The translations under genes and the position numbers were made by a program. The notes below the pieces were generated by a model. It saw only the letters and a list, made by a program, of their open reading frames with translations. It did no database searches and was not told the DNA's origin. A stretch of 20,423 bases of DNA from JBKEAJ01 sp047972135 (GTDB taxonomy: Bacteria; Bacteroidota; Bacteroidia; Bacteroidales; Prolixibacteraceae). Below are positions 1-6,703 of this stretch, one piece after another (positions within the stretch are counted from its first letter, which is position 1; every line of letters begins with the position of its first letter). Location of the stretch: contig JBKEAJ010000135.1 in assembly GCA_047972135.1 (NCBI GenBank), forward strand, positions 1 to 20,423, in the 5' to 3' direction.

Positions 1-11
1 AAATACAAGAA

Positions 12-87
12 CGTCATTGCGAGGAGCTTGCGACGAAGCAATCTCCTACAACGAAGAACAGATTGCCACGCTACGCTCGCAATGACG
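12..87. repeat. Dispersed repeat family A, copy 1
   Basis: A 76-bp element bounded by the perfect terminal inverted repeats CGTCATTGCGAG and CTCGCAATGACG. An inner inverted pair, GCAATCT and AGATTGC, would let it fold into a branched hairpin on either strand. Near-identical copies lie at 12414-12489 (same orientation) and 20124-20200 (inverted). It carries no ORF, so it is a non-autonomous palindromic or MITE-like repeat. Similar CGTCATTGCGAG repeats are known from many unrelated bacterial genomes. Confidence 0.9.
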
Positions 88-110
88 ACAGCATATAGAC
101 GATAATGTAA

Positions 111-130
111 GGGCAGAACATTTTCTGCCC
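111..130. repeat. Perfect 8-bp hairpin in intergenic repeat mosaic
   Basis: GGGCAGAA and TTCTGCCC form a perfect 8-bp stem around a CATT loop. It is followed by the short direct repeat GACCACCGACCAC (about 142-154). It lies between repeat A and the truncated rhs tip, in sequence with no coding signal. It could be a terminator for something upstream or part of another dispersed repeat; no T-run follows it. Confidence 0.6.
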
Positions 131-174
131 AGCTGTTGTCTGACCACCGACCACTGTCATCAGAATATCTGAAA

Positions 175-624
175 ATCCCTTGTCTAAAATCTGGTCGAGA
201 AGTTTGGATATTTATGGAAAAGCACGTAGTTTTGAGGGTGATAAAACGTTCTTAGCTTTTTTGTTCCAAGGTCAGACGTGGGATGAGGATGTGCAGCTGG
301 CATATAACCGTTTTCACTGGTATTCTCCAGATACGGGGACGTATATATCACAAGACCCGATTGGGCTAGCAGGGAACAATCAAACTTTTTATGCATACGT
401 CCACGACTCCAATATGTGGATAGACCCATTTGGGTTAAATCTTTATGGATGTTTTATGCAACGGAATTATTCAGATACAGGAGATGTTGCAGTTTGGATA
501 GACCCTCCTGACAGTTATACTGTACAGTCATGTACACTTAATTGACGGAGATTCATTAGACACTGGTGGGCTTGTTGTTGATCCAAAGTCTAAGGGTGCT
601 CATATTAATATACATTGTGAATAG
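175..624 (+). pseudogene. Rhs-family toxin C-terminal tip, 5'-truncated and frameshifted
   Basis: This is the end of an Rhs/YD-repeat polymorphic toxin. Codons 180-425 read as an Rhs core: the segments AYNRFHWYSPDTGTYISQDP, IGLAGN, YAYVHDSN and DPFGLN match the hyper-conserved core that precedes the variable toxin domain. There is no real gene start. The frame opens only at about 144, the first codons do not look like Rhs, and homology begins at about 180, so thousands of bases of the usual gene are missing. After DPFGLN a variable tail begins, but that frame stops at 543-545. The +1 frame from 529 continues as HVHLIDGDSLDTGG and ends with TAG at 622-624, three bases before the next gene. I infer a toxin tip broken by at least one frameshift, left over as a displaced or orphan cassette. 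The toxin activity is not recognisable. Confidence 0.8.
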
Positions 625-627
625 GAT

Positions 628-987
628 ATGAATATAGGAGATATAGAGGTCGCCGACTGTAAAGTTGTGAGAACTGATATACATGACAGGTTAATAACCA
701 TTTATTTTGACAACTTATTTTGTGTTGGAACAAAAGAGTATGTTAGTAATATCAAATTAGTTATTAAGAATTGGTCTTTATTCTTAGCAAAGCTAAGTAT
801 TTTAGACTCTCCTTTTTCTAAATCCAAGGAGATGATTATGGCTAATCAGGAGATTCAAAAATTTGATTTGATTCAAGAGTTAATAGTTTCCGGGAATAAA
901 TTAGAAATGAGAGGTTTTAGTAAAGATTCTGGACATTGGATGATATATGAATTTACAGATTATGAACTTGAATTAAAAGAATGGTAA
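628..987 (+). CDS. Putative immunity protein for the upstream Rhs toxin tip
   Basis: A 119-residue protein that I do not recognise as a named family. It starts with ATG three bases after the end of the frameshift-corrected Rhs tail, which is where the cognate immunity gene of a polymorphic toxin normally sits. It has no signal peptide or membrane segment, is rich in acidic residues and beta-prone stretches (ITIYFDNLF, WMIYEFTDYELEL) and ends in Trp, as many small cytoplasmic immunity proteins do. The frame is intact, whereas the toxin is broken, so it may survive as an orphan immunity gene against related toxins. The assignment rests on position and general character only; a hypothetical protein of another kind is possible. 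Confidence 0.6.
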   Translation: MNIGDIEVADCKVVRTDIHDRLITIYFDNLFCVGTKEYVSNIKLVIKNWSLFLAKLSILDSPFSKSKEMIMANQEIQKFDLIQELIVSGNKLEMRGFSKDSGHWMIYEFTDYELELKEW

Positions 988-996
988 TAGTTCATG

Positions 997-1017
997 TTAT
1001 GTGCCCCACCCACATAA
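997..1017. other. Perfect 7-bp hairpin after the immunity gene
   Basis: TTATGTG and CACATAA pair around a CCCCACC loop ten bases past the immunity-gene stop. No T-run follows (ACAAAATC), so it is a weak intrinsic-terminator candidate. The rest of the non-coding stretch 988-1253 holds the dnaN promoter element and nothing else I can identify. Confidence 0.35.
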
Positions 1018-1168
1018 ACAAAATCTCCTAATAAGCTATGCTTCTTTGGAGAGAACCGAATAAACAACCAAAAGTCAAGTATGCTTGCATATTTTAGCCT
1101 ACTATTGTTTTTTTTAGCTCCGGGCGGCACGGTGTAAAAAAGTAGTCGTTTTAACGCCAAACTTTTAC

Positions 1169-1176
1169 TATATTTG
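1169..1176 (+). promoter_or_regulatory. Bacteroidetes -7 element (TATATTTG), dnaN promoter
   Basis: TATATTTG matches the Bacteroidetes sigma-factor consensus TAnnTTTG exactly. No good TTTG lies 19 bases upstream (the region is T-rich, about 1149-1152). Transcription would begin near 1183, giving a leader of about 70 bases before the dnaN ATG at 1254. Confidence 0.6.
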
Positions 1177-1253
1177 CATTGGAAATAATTATGCGCATAG
1201 CGTGTAAGTATCTGATTATTAATCTTAAAAACAGAATAAAGTAAAATATAGCT

Positions 1254-2453
1254 ATGAATTTTATTGTTTCAAGTGCAGAACTATTCAAAGGAATAAATAC
1301 AGTAAGTAGGGTTATTAGTTCAAAAAGTCCGATGCCTATCCTGAACAACTGTTTGTTGGAGGTTTCTAAAAGTAAAATCAAGATAGTTGCTTCGGATACG
1401 GAGACGACTATTGTTACAGAGATAAAGCCCGACGAAGTAATGGCTACCGGTACGATTGCTGTTGGTTATAAGCTATTGGGTGATATTTTGAAAGAAATAC
1501 CGGATCAGCCTATTGAGATAATGCAAACCAGTAAGAGCAATGAAGGAGGAGAAGGAGAACAAGGAGGCGAAGGAGAACAAGAGGACGGGGAGCTTAATCA
1601 GCTTATAGATATTATTTCATCGACAGGAAAATTCTCGATACCTGTTTTTGATGGAGACGAGTTTCCAGACATCCCCAAAGTGGCTGGTGACGAGAAAGTG
1701 TCATTCAGTGTAAATCCCGAAATTCTACTTAGCGGTATCAGCACAGCACTACCTGCGACATCTAGCGATGAGTTACGTCCTGTATTGAATGGAGTCTTTT
1801 TTGAGTTGATGGAAGATCGGATTAACTTTGTAGCCACCAACAACAGCAGTTTGGCTCGCTACTCCAATCAGAATTTCAAAATAGATGAAGAGAGTTCTTT
1901 TGTCTTGCCAAAGAAAACTGGGGCGATGCTGAAGTCTCTATTGATAAAGCAGGAAGAAGATGTTATCATTGAGTTTAATAAAAAATTCATCAAGTTTGTT
2001 TTAGATTCTTCGCAGGTAGTGTCCTTGCGAGTGGAGGGTAATTTTCCGAACTATAAATCGGTATTGCCCGACACGATATTCAATACCATTACACTAGATA
2101 GGCTCGAAATGACCAATGCATTAAAAAGGGTGGGTCTATTTACAGACAAGGGCAATGGTTTGGTGATATTGGATTGTTCTGAAACCGAGATGATTATAAT
2201 GGGTCAGGATGTAGAGTTTCAGACTTCGGGACAGGAGACTATCAAATGTGAGTTTTCGTCAAGCGAGGGACTTACCACATTGCGGCTGTGTTTTAGGGCT
2301 GATTTTTTAATCGAGTTACTATCGGATTTGAGTGGGGAGAGTATTCAGATTAAGAGTGCCAACATAAATGCAGGTTCGCTCATACAGCCTCTTGAAGAAG
2401 AGGAAGGAGAAGAAACACTTATGTTGTTAATGCCCTTGAGGTATTCAGTTTAA
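1254..2453 (+). CDS. dnaN: DNA polymerase III beta subunit (sliding clamp)
   Basis: The ring-shaped clamp that tethers DNA polymerase to DNA during replication. The start MNFIVSSAELFKGI, the SSKSPMPILNN segment near residue 22-32, the LRPVLNGVFFE segment at the domain I/II border and the terminal MPLR are typical of DnaN. It is 399 residues, longer than the usual 365-375. The excess is mainly an insertion at about residues 92-117 in domain I, holding a tandem GGEGEQ pair (98-109) coded by two 18-bp repeats (1545-1580). There is also an acidic run, EEEEGEE, at about 381-387. Both lie where surface loops are expected, so the fold is probably intact. It begins a forward cluster with the exonuclease 12 bases downstream, and both products act in DNA replication or repair. 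Confidence 0.97.
   Translation: MNFIVSSAELFKGINTVSRVISSKSPMPILNNCLLEVSKSKIKIVASDTETTIVTEIKPDEVMATGTIAVGYKLLGDILKEIPDQPIEIMQTSKSNEGGEGEQGGEGEQEDGELNQLIDIISSTGKFSIPVFDGDEFPDIPKVAGDEKVSFSVNPEILLSGISTALPATSSDELRPVLNGVFFELMEDRINFVATNNSSLARYSNQNFKIDEESSFVLPKKTGAMLKSLLIKQEEDVIIEFNKKFIKFVLDSSQVVSLRVEGNFPNYKSVLPDTIFNTITLDRLEMTNALKRVGLFTDKGNGLVILDCSETEMIIMGQDVEFQTSGQETIKCEFSSSEGLTTLRLCFRADFLIELLSDLSGESIQIKSANINAGSLIQPLEEEEGEETLMLLMPLRYSV
1545..1580 (+). repeat. 18-bp tandem repeat inside dnaN
   Basis: Two adjacent 18-bp units, GGAGGAGAAGGAGAACAA and GGAGGCGAAGGAGAACAA, differ at one base and code for GGEGEQ twice. It is a short in-frame duplication in a purine-rich stretch, which suggests slippage. 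Confidence 0.9.
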
Positions 2454-2465
2454 TAACAGGTAATT

Positions 2466-3269
2466 ATGGAGCTAAACTTAAAAAACCCATTGATATTTCT
2501 TGACTTAGAGACTACGGGTTTGGATATATCAAAGGATCGTATTGTAGAAATAGCCTTACTAAAGATAAATACTAACGGGAAAGAAGAAGAGCTACTGGAA
2601 CTGGTAAATCCCGAGATTCCCATTTCTGTTGAGGCATCGGCAATACACGGAATAAAAGACGAAGATGTTGCAGAAAAGCCTACATTCAAGCAAATTGCCA
2701 ATAGGCTGGTAAATTTTATGAAAGGTTGCGACTTAGCAGGTTTCAACTCCAATCGCTTTGACATACCGCTCTTGGCAGAAGAGTTTATTAGAGCAGATGT
2801 TGACATAGACTTTAAGAAGCGCAAATTTGTTGACGTGCAGACAATTTTCCACAAGATGGAGAGGCGCACACTGATAGCCGCCTACAAGTACTATTGTGAT
2901 AAGGATTTGACAGACGCGCATAGTGCTATGGCAGATACAAAGGCTACTTATGAGGTGTTGAAAAGTCAACTTGACATGTATGCTGGTAAAGAAATTGAGG
3001 AGGACAAGAAGACTTTTGTGCCGATAGTTAATGATGTCAAGGCATTGAGTGAGTTCTCCAGCAATGATAAATTTGTAGACTATGCAGGACGTATTGTTTA
3101 CAACGGGAAAGGCGAGGAAGTATTTAATTTTGGTAAGAATAAGGGTGTTCCTGTGGAAAGAGTTTTGCGCGAGCAACCTGGGTACTATCAGTGGATGATG
3201 GACAATGATTTTCCCTTGTACACAAAAAATGTTCTGTCGAGGATAAAGCTCCGGATGGGTATGCAGTAA
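2466..3269 (+). CDS. 3'-5' exonuclease, DEDDh family (DnaQ-like)
   Basis: A 267-residue exonuclease of the DnaQ/RNase T superfamily, which removes nucleotides from 3' ends using two metal ions. The full DEDDh set is visible: D13 and E15 in FLDLETTG, D98 in NSNRFDIPLL, and H151 and D156 in HSAMADTK. After the catalytic domain (about 8-172) comes a C-terminal module (about 205-262) with FGKNKG, PGYYQWM and FPLYTK, known from other Bacteroidetes exonucleases of this kind. It sits 12 bases after dnaN, and its TAA overlaps the next ATG by one base, so the three genes are probably co-transcribed. It could be the proofreading epsilon activity or a repair exonuclease; the sequence does not decide which. 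Confidence 0.92.
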   Translation: MELNLKNPLIFLDLETTGLDISKDRIVEIALLKINTNGKEEELLELVNPEIPISVEASAIHGIKDEDVAEKPTFKQIANRLVNFMKGCDLAGFNSNRFDIPLLAEEFIRADVDIDFKKRKFVDVQTIFHKMERRTLIAAYKYYCDKDLTDAHSAMADTKATYEVLKSQLDMYAGKEIEEDKKTFVPIVNDVKALSEFSSNDKFVDYAGRIVYNGKGEEVFNFGKNKGVPVERVLREQPGYYQWMMDNDFPLYTKNVLSRIKLRMGMQ

Positions 3270-3841
3270 TGAAGATAATATCTTTAGAGCCTTTAAGCTC
3301 GAAGTCGGGATATTTTGTTAGACTTAAGCCGGATACGGTTTTGCTCAGGAATAATGAGTCCTTTTTCTTTCCCGATTTTGCAGGCGAGGTATTTTGTCGT
3401 TTTGACCTTGCCGTGAGGATTGATAAAATTGGCAAATTCATAAAAGCTAAGTTTGCATCGCGCTATTATTCACAGTTTTTTCCGGTAGTGGAATTTTATG
3501 CTCATAATCTGAGTGGTATTTACTCGCAGACTTCCGAGGGGAGTGTATTATCGTACTTTGACCACTCCTTTGCTGTATCTCCTTTCTGTACTCCAATAAG
3601 AAATGCGTCTGAATCTATTAGAAGCATGATAAATGGGGAGTGTGTTAATGAGCTTATATTGAAAGATATTTCTCGGGTGAGTGATGAGGCTGTTGAATAT
3701 ACGTCTCAGCTTGTCACGCTAAAAATTGGTGATATTGTAAGTTTGGGGATGAGCAGCGATAAGTTTCAAATTAATATAGGAAGTACTATTCAGCTGTCAG
3801 ACTCCGGGAATGTACTGTTTTTGGATTTTGAAGTGAAGTGA
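3269..3841 (+). CDS. Fumarylacetoacetate hydrolase-like protein, key residues lost
   Basis: A 190-residue protein with the outline of the FAH fold of COG0179: a KPDTVLLRN segment (20-28), a FFFPDF segment (32-37), a LAVRIDKIGKFI strand (47-58) and a FDHSFAVSPF segment. Aligned by eye with family members, the residues that bind metal and act in catalysis are replaced. The ExE pair becomes R44 and D46 (CRFDLAV), and the NDxSARDxQ segment becomes VEFYAHNLS (74-82), with E75 for the Asp ligand, H79 for Arg and S82 for Gln. It therefore probably does not perform the usual C-C hydrolase or decarboxylase reaction. It overlaps the exonuclease stop by one base, so it is translationally linked. Its function is unknown; a structural or degenerate paralogue is my inference. 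Confidence 0.7.
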   Translation: MKIISLEPLSSKSGYFVRLKPDTVLLRNNESFFFPDFAGEVFCRFDLAVRIDKIGKFIKAKFASRYYSQFFPVVEFYAHNLSGIYSQTSEGSVLSYFDHSFAVSPFCTPIRNASESIRSMINGECVNELILKDISRVSDEAVEYTSQLVTLKIGDIVSLGMSSDKFQINIGSTIQLSDSGNVLFLDFEVK

Positions 3842-3848
3842 AAAGGGT

Positions 3849-4739
3849 TTACAAATTTATTCTTAGCACTCTGATACCGATAAAATGTTTTGTTTGCTCA
3901 AGGTAGTTTGACAGAGGATTTTCAGTAATTTCGACTTTCATATTTTTGCTGGAAGCATGCTGAAAGTGCAGCGCATTGTCCACCCATCTGGCAAATCCGA
4001 CGTGAGTAACATCAAGACCTTTTATGCTAGTTACCACGGCGAGCATATCGCCGTTATGTATTTGTTGCTTCGAAAGTTTTCCCACATCTTTTTTTGGGAT
4101 GTAATATATTTGCAATCCTTTTAGTGTTTCTTCTTTCTCTTTTATTCTTTGCAGTTCCTTGTTGTTGTGTGCTAAAGCGGGATATTTGTCTTTATTTTCA
4201 GACATGAAATTTATCTCTTTGTGTAGAGGTATTCCGCCGACCGACTTTGTCAGTTCTTGTATCAGTCCTTTGTCGGCATTACTTTTTATCCACTCTGAGG
4301 TATAATGATTTCTTGAAGAATAGCCCTCAGGTTTGTCATTTTCGTACCTCAACGAAGACAGTATATGTTTGTATGTGTCGAAATCGAGTTTATATTTGTT
4401 TTTTGATGCTTGAATATACAGTGCTGCTGCTGTTTCCCAATAGGTGAAGCAGTCTAGCTCTCGGAAATTTACAGTCAGGCGTTCAGTGTCGTTTTCCAAA
4501 GTCCCTGCTACATATGGTGTTCCCAAGAATTGGTCTAAGATATTACAAATATCTGAATTTTCGTTTCTTGTTTTCGTCAAAATTGGCAATATGGTGTTGT
4601 AAAAAATAAGGCTGTCAGTGTTATTTGTTACTGTTATTTTTTCAGAGTTTTGCTGTTCTATATTTGAGTGGGGTCTATTGTCGTTTGGTTTGGCACATGA
4701 TATAAATGGCAGTGCTAGGAGTATTATCGTTATTTTCAT
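3849..4739 (-). CDS. DUF1460 amidase-like lipoprotein (NlpC/P60 superfamily)
   Basis: A 296-residue secreted protein of the DUF1460 family, which has a papain-like cysteine-peptidase fold related to NlpC/P60 and is thought to act as an N-acetylmuramoyl-L-alanine amidase on peptidoglycan fragments. The N-terminus is a lipoprotein signal with LPFISC, making C15 the lipidated residue. The catalytic Cys is C97 in FRELDCFTYWE, and H246 in THVGFARW is the expected His. YVAGTLEN (about 76-83) is also typical of the family. ATG at 4739 is chosen because it gives the signal peptide. It is preceded by repeat family C, which carries a second copy of this start context at 4829, and by a promoter element at 4866-4873. 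It converges on the FAH-like gene with a 7-base gap. Confidence 0.88.
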   Translation of the reverse strand: MKITIILLALPFISCAKPNDNRPHSNIEQQNSEKITVTNNTDSLIFYNTILPILTKTRNENSDICNILDQFLGTPYVAGTLENDTERLTVNFRELDCFTYWETAAALYIQASKNKYKLDFDTYKHILSSLRYENDKPEGYSSRNHYTSEWIKSNADKGLIQELTKSVGGIPLHKEINFMSENKDKYPALAHNNKELQRIKEKEETLKGLQIYYIPKKDVGKLSKQQIHNGDMLAVVTSIKGLDVTHVGFARWVDNALHFQHASSKNMKVEITENPLSNYLEQTKHFIGIRVLRINL

Positions 4740-4843
4740 GTGTTTATAATTTGTTTTTTAATTGTCACATGTATCTCGCCAATATAATCATTCTCGTATG
4801 TGAGGACTTGTTCTCACGGCTCGTTTCATGTGTTTATAATTTT
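4734..4843 (-). repeat. Dispersed repeat family C, copy D (upstream of DUF1460 gene)
   Basis: On the reverse strand a unit of about 90 bp lies between two identical 19-bp copies of AAATTATAAACACATGAAA (4824-4842 and 4734-4752); the second contains the real start codon. The unit matches 8559-8660 before queA, almost without change over ATGATTATATTGGCGAGATA and the following CAATTAAAAAACAAA. The left end has mini-ORFs starting at 4829 (13 codons, ending RE-stop) and 4791 (MIILARYM), the stop and start overlapping as ATGA. A GTGAG/CTCAC hairpin lies inside. Confidence 0.85.
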
Positions 4844-4855
4844 GCCATTAGGCAA
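4842..4855 (-). promoter_or_regulatory. Small hairpin near the 5' end of the DUF1460 transcript
   Basis: TTGCC and GGCAA form a 5-bp stem with a 4-base loop. It lies between the predicted transcription start (about 4859, reverse) and the family C mini-ORF start at 4829, so it would be at the extreme 5' end of the mRNA. It could stabilise the message or affect initiation; short stems also occur by chance. Confidence 0.4.
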
Positions 4856-4865
4856 TAGTTTCGGA

Positions 4866-4873
4866 CAAAGTTA
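4866..4873 (-). promoter_or_regulatory. Bacteroidetes -7 element (TAACTTTG), DUF1460 promoter
   Basis: On the reverse strand TAACTTTG matches TAnnTTTG exactly. No clear TTTG lies 19 bases upstream. The leader would include the small hairpin and the whole of repeat C before the DUF1460 start at 4739. Confidence 0.6.
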
Positions 4874-4944
4874 ATATTTTAGTCTGAATTGTTTTAAGTC
4901 TCAAGAAATCGTTATAATTTTACGACCTGAAAATATTGTATACC

Positions 4945-5622
4945 ATGAAAATAACAACTTACATGTTTCTCGTTCTTTTTATCTCGTTTTCGTGTAGCGG
5001 CGGTGTTGAGGAAGGGTGGACCGAAATAAAAGACAGCCAGTCAATAAAGGAATACCAAGACTATTTGATAAATCATCCTCAAACTGTACACGCTTCAGAA
5101 ATAAGGAGTGGATTAAAACAACTTTGGGAACAATATGCTGCGGAGCAATGGGCGCAATGCAACTGGGAGCGTAATACCTTAATTCTTAGTATTGATAAAG
5201 ACGGTCAGATATTTTTTGAGAATGAGAAAATAGAAAAAACGGCACTATCAGATAAGATAGAATACGCACTTTCCAATCCTTATAATTCGATATTCTTACC
5301 TGACAAAGAGGAGCTTGATGTAGAAGGTCTTGAAGCTATAGCAGTATCTCGTGGAGTTATAAATGTCAATGCTGATAAGGACGTTGATTCTCAAGAGTAT
5401 GCAGGAGTTATAATGTTGCTTAGGAGGAGTTATGAAAGGATGCGTAATGAATGTGCCATGCATCTGTACGAGAAGCCTTTAAAAGAGCTTACAAAGGCGG
5501 AGAAAAAGAACATAGAGGCAATCGTTCCGATGAGGATACGGCTGGAGTGTTATGTAGAAAAGATTTCGCAAGCCTCCTCATTGGCACAGCCCGAAGTCTT
5601 ACAAGATTCTCTGCCGACCTAG
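4945..5622 (+). CDS. Lipoprotein with an ExbD/TolR-like C-terminal domain
   Basis: A 225-residue predicted lipoprotein. ATG at 4945 is chosen over a TTG nine bases upstream because MKITTYMFLVLFISFSC gives a compact lipoprotein signal with C17. Residues about 24-70 (WTEIKDSQSIKEYQDYL, NHP) resemble the W..i..S.s...Y..YL..yP repeat of some Bacteroidetes secreted proteins. Residues about 78-205 resemble the periplasmic part of Bacteroidetes ExbD: LILSIDKDGQIFFENEKI, ALSNP, VSRGVINVNADKD, a YERMRNECAM segment and an EKPLKELTKAEKKNIEAIVP tail. ExbD normally has an N-terminal membrane helix and works with ExbB to power TonB; here that helix is absent and a lipid anchor replaces it. No exbB or tonB is nearby. 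The domain assignment is from memory of the family and needs a profile search. Confidence 0.6.
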   Translation: MKITTYMFLVLFISFSCSGGVEEGWTEIKDSQSIKEYQDYLINHPQTVHASEIRSGLKQLWEQYAAEQWAQCNWERNTLILSIDKDGQIFFENEKIEKTALSDKIEYALSNPYNSIFLPDKEELDVEGLEAIAVSRGVINVNADKDVDSQEYAGVIMLLRRSYERMRNECAMHLYEKPLKELTKAEKKNIEAIVPMRIRLECYVEKISQASSLAQPEVLQDSLPT

Positions 5623-5703
5623 CCATAGTCAATAACAATCTGCATTCAACAAATAGAGATGTTCTTTACGTCGGGAGTGGAGAGAGGAGCAAATAAAATG
5701 TCG

Positions 5704-5711
5704 TATATTTG
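5704..5711 (+). promoter_or_regulatory. Bacteroidetes -7 element (TATATTTG), probable ftsX promoter
   Basis: TATATTTG matches TAnnTTTG exactly and lies in the 176-base gap between the ExbD-like gene and ftsX, about 90 bases before the ATG. No convincing -33 TTTG is seen. A second, weaker match (ATAGTTTG) follows about 17 bases downstream. Confidence 0.5.
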
Positions 5712-5798
5712 TCGTTTCGTATAATAGTTTGCAGATATAACAAGATGCTTAATCGTTTATAAATAAGAAGTTTGCTACCATCGACCGAGAATAAGAAG

Positions 5799-6671
5799 AT
5801 GTCAAGAAGGAAGAAATTTTTGCGGCTTAGAGGGACACATATTACGGCAACAGTGAGTATAACACTGGTGCTTTTTCTGTTTGGGCTTTTCGGATATTTT
5901 ATCATAAACATTGGCAGGGTTGTAAATTATCTGCGAGATAGTGTTGAATTTACAGTAGTTATAAAGGATAATGTATCCAACAATAGTATTCACAAATTGC
6001 AGAAGACTTTGGATGTTTCGGAATTTGTGAGTTCTACATTTTTTGTCAGCAAGGAGGAAGCTGCTAAAGAGCTACAAGAAGATAGGGAGGAAGATTTTGA
6101 GAATTTCTTGGGATATAATCCTCTCCGCAACACCATTGATTTGGGTATCAGGTCAAACTACACATCAAAAGATAGTCTGGAGAGTATAGAAATGAAGCTT
6201 CTTACTTATCCCGAAGTATTTGAAGTCCGTTACAAAAAGAGTTTACTGTCAATGATAAACCGTAACCTGACAAACGTTAGTATTATTACTTTTGTTATCA
6301 GCATACTGTTGTTGTTGGTGTTTAGTACACTCATCAATGACATAATAAGGATATCGTTATATTCCAAGCGTTTCATCATCAATACGATGTTACTTGTTGG
6401 TGCTACGCATCAGTTTGTCCGTCGCCCTTATGTCAGGTCGGGCATTATGCATGGCATAATAGGCGGGATAGTGGCAAATCTGATGCTATTGGGTCTGTTT
6501 ATGGCAATGCGTTATCAATTTAAGGATTTATATAATCTACTTTTTGAAAAGGAAATAGCTGTGGTAGTGGGACTTGCGATATTTTCGTCAGGGCTGGTTA
6601 TAGCGTGGTTGGCAACAACTATTTCAGTAAATAAATTTTTAAGGTTAAATCATAACGATTTGTTCTATTAA
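5799..6671 (+). CDS. ftsX: Cell division ABC-transporter-like protein FtsX
   Basis: A 290-residue inner-membrane protein that with the ATPase FtsE forms FtsEX, which couples cytokinesis to activation of peptidoglycan hydrolases. It has the FtsX layout: a basic N-terminus (SRRKKFLRLRG), one membrane segment (about 16-40), an extracytoplasmic domain (about 41-155) with YPEVFEVRYKK at its end, and three further membrane segments (about 160-183, 210-240 and 255-280). The cytoplasmic loop LYSKRFIINTMLLVGATHQFVRRP is typical of the family. ATG 5799 is preferred to an in-frame TTG at 5772. FtsE is not in the window. It heads a forward series of envelope genes (DUF3098, uppP). Confidence 0.9.
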   Translation: MSRRKKFLRLRGTHITATVSITLVLFLFGLFGYFIINIGRVVNYLRDSVEFTVVIKDNVSNNSIHKLQKTLDVSEFVSSTFFVSKEEAAKELQEDREEDFENFLGYNPLRNTIDLGIRSNYTSKDSLESIEMKLLTYPEVFEVRYKKSLLSMINRNLTNVSIITFVISILLLLVFSTLINDIIRISLYSKRFIINTMLLVGATHQFVRRPYVRSGIMHGIIGGIVANLMLLGLFMAMRYQFKDLYNLLFEKEIAVVVGLAIFSSGLVIAWLATTISVNKFLRLNHNDLFY

Positions 6672-6675
6672 TTTA

Positions 6676-6683
6676 TATCTTTG
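6676..6683 (+). promoter_or_regulatory. Bacteroidetes -7 element (TATCTTTG) before DUF3098-uppP-truB
   Basis: TATCTTTG matches TAnnTTTG exactly, five bases after the ftsX stop, with a start of transcription near 6690 and the next ATG at 6704. A TTTG at 6659-6662 is only 13 bases upstream, short of the usual 19. Confidence 0.55.
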
Positions 6684-6703
6684 TAGACTTAATTCGGCGT
6701 ATT

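Noticed and set aside
12..87. Repeat A as a CRISPR unit or tRNA-like structure
   Set aside because: The three copies are 8-12 kb apart and not in an array, the palindrome spans the whole element, and no cloverleaf or anticodon arm fits.
180..545. The Rhs tip as an intact small gene starting at TTG 180
   Set aside because: The core sequence starts mid-motif, the frame ends early, and the downstream reading frame continues the tail up to the immunity gene.
2450..2869. A 139-codon reverse frame overlapping the start of the exonuclease gene
   Set aside because: It is rich in Ser and Phe, which follows from reading the reverse complement of Lys/Glu-rich codons; it covers the DEDDh motif of the forward gene.
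2733..3176. A 147-codon reverse frame opposite the exonuclease
   Set aside because: It lies wholly opposite a gene with all catalytic residues in place, and its composition is that of an antisense shadow (many Cys, His and Ile).
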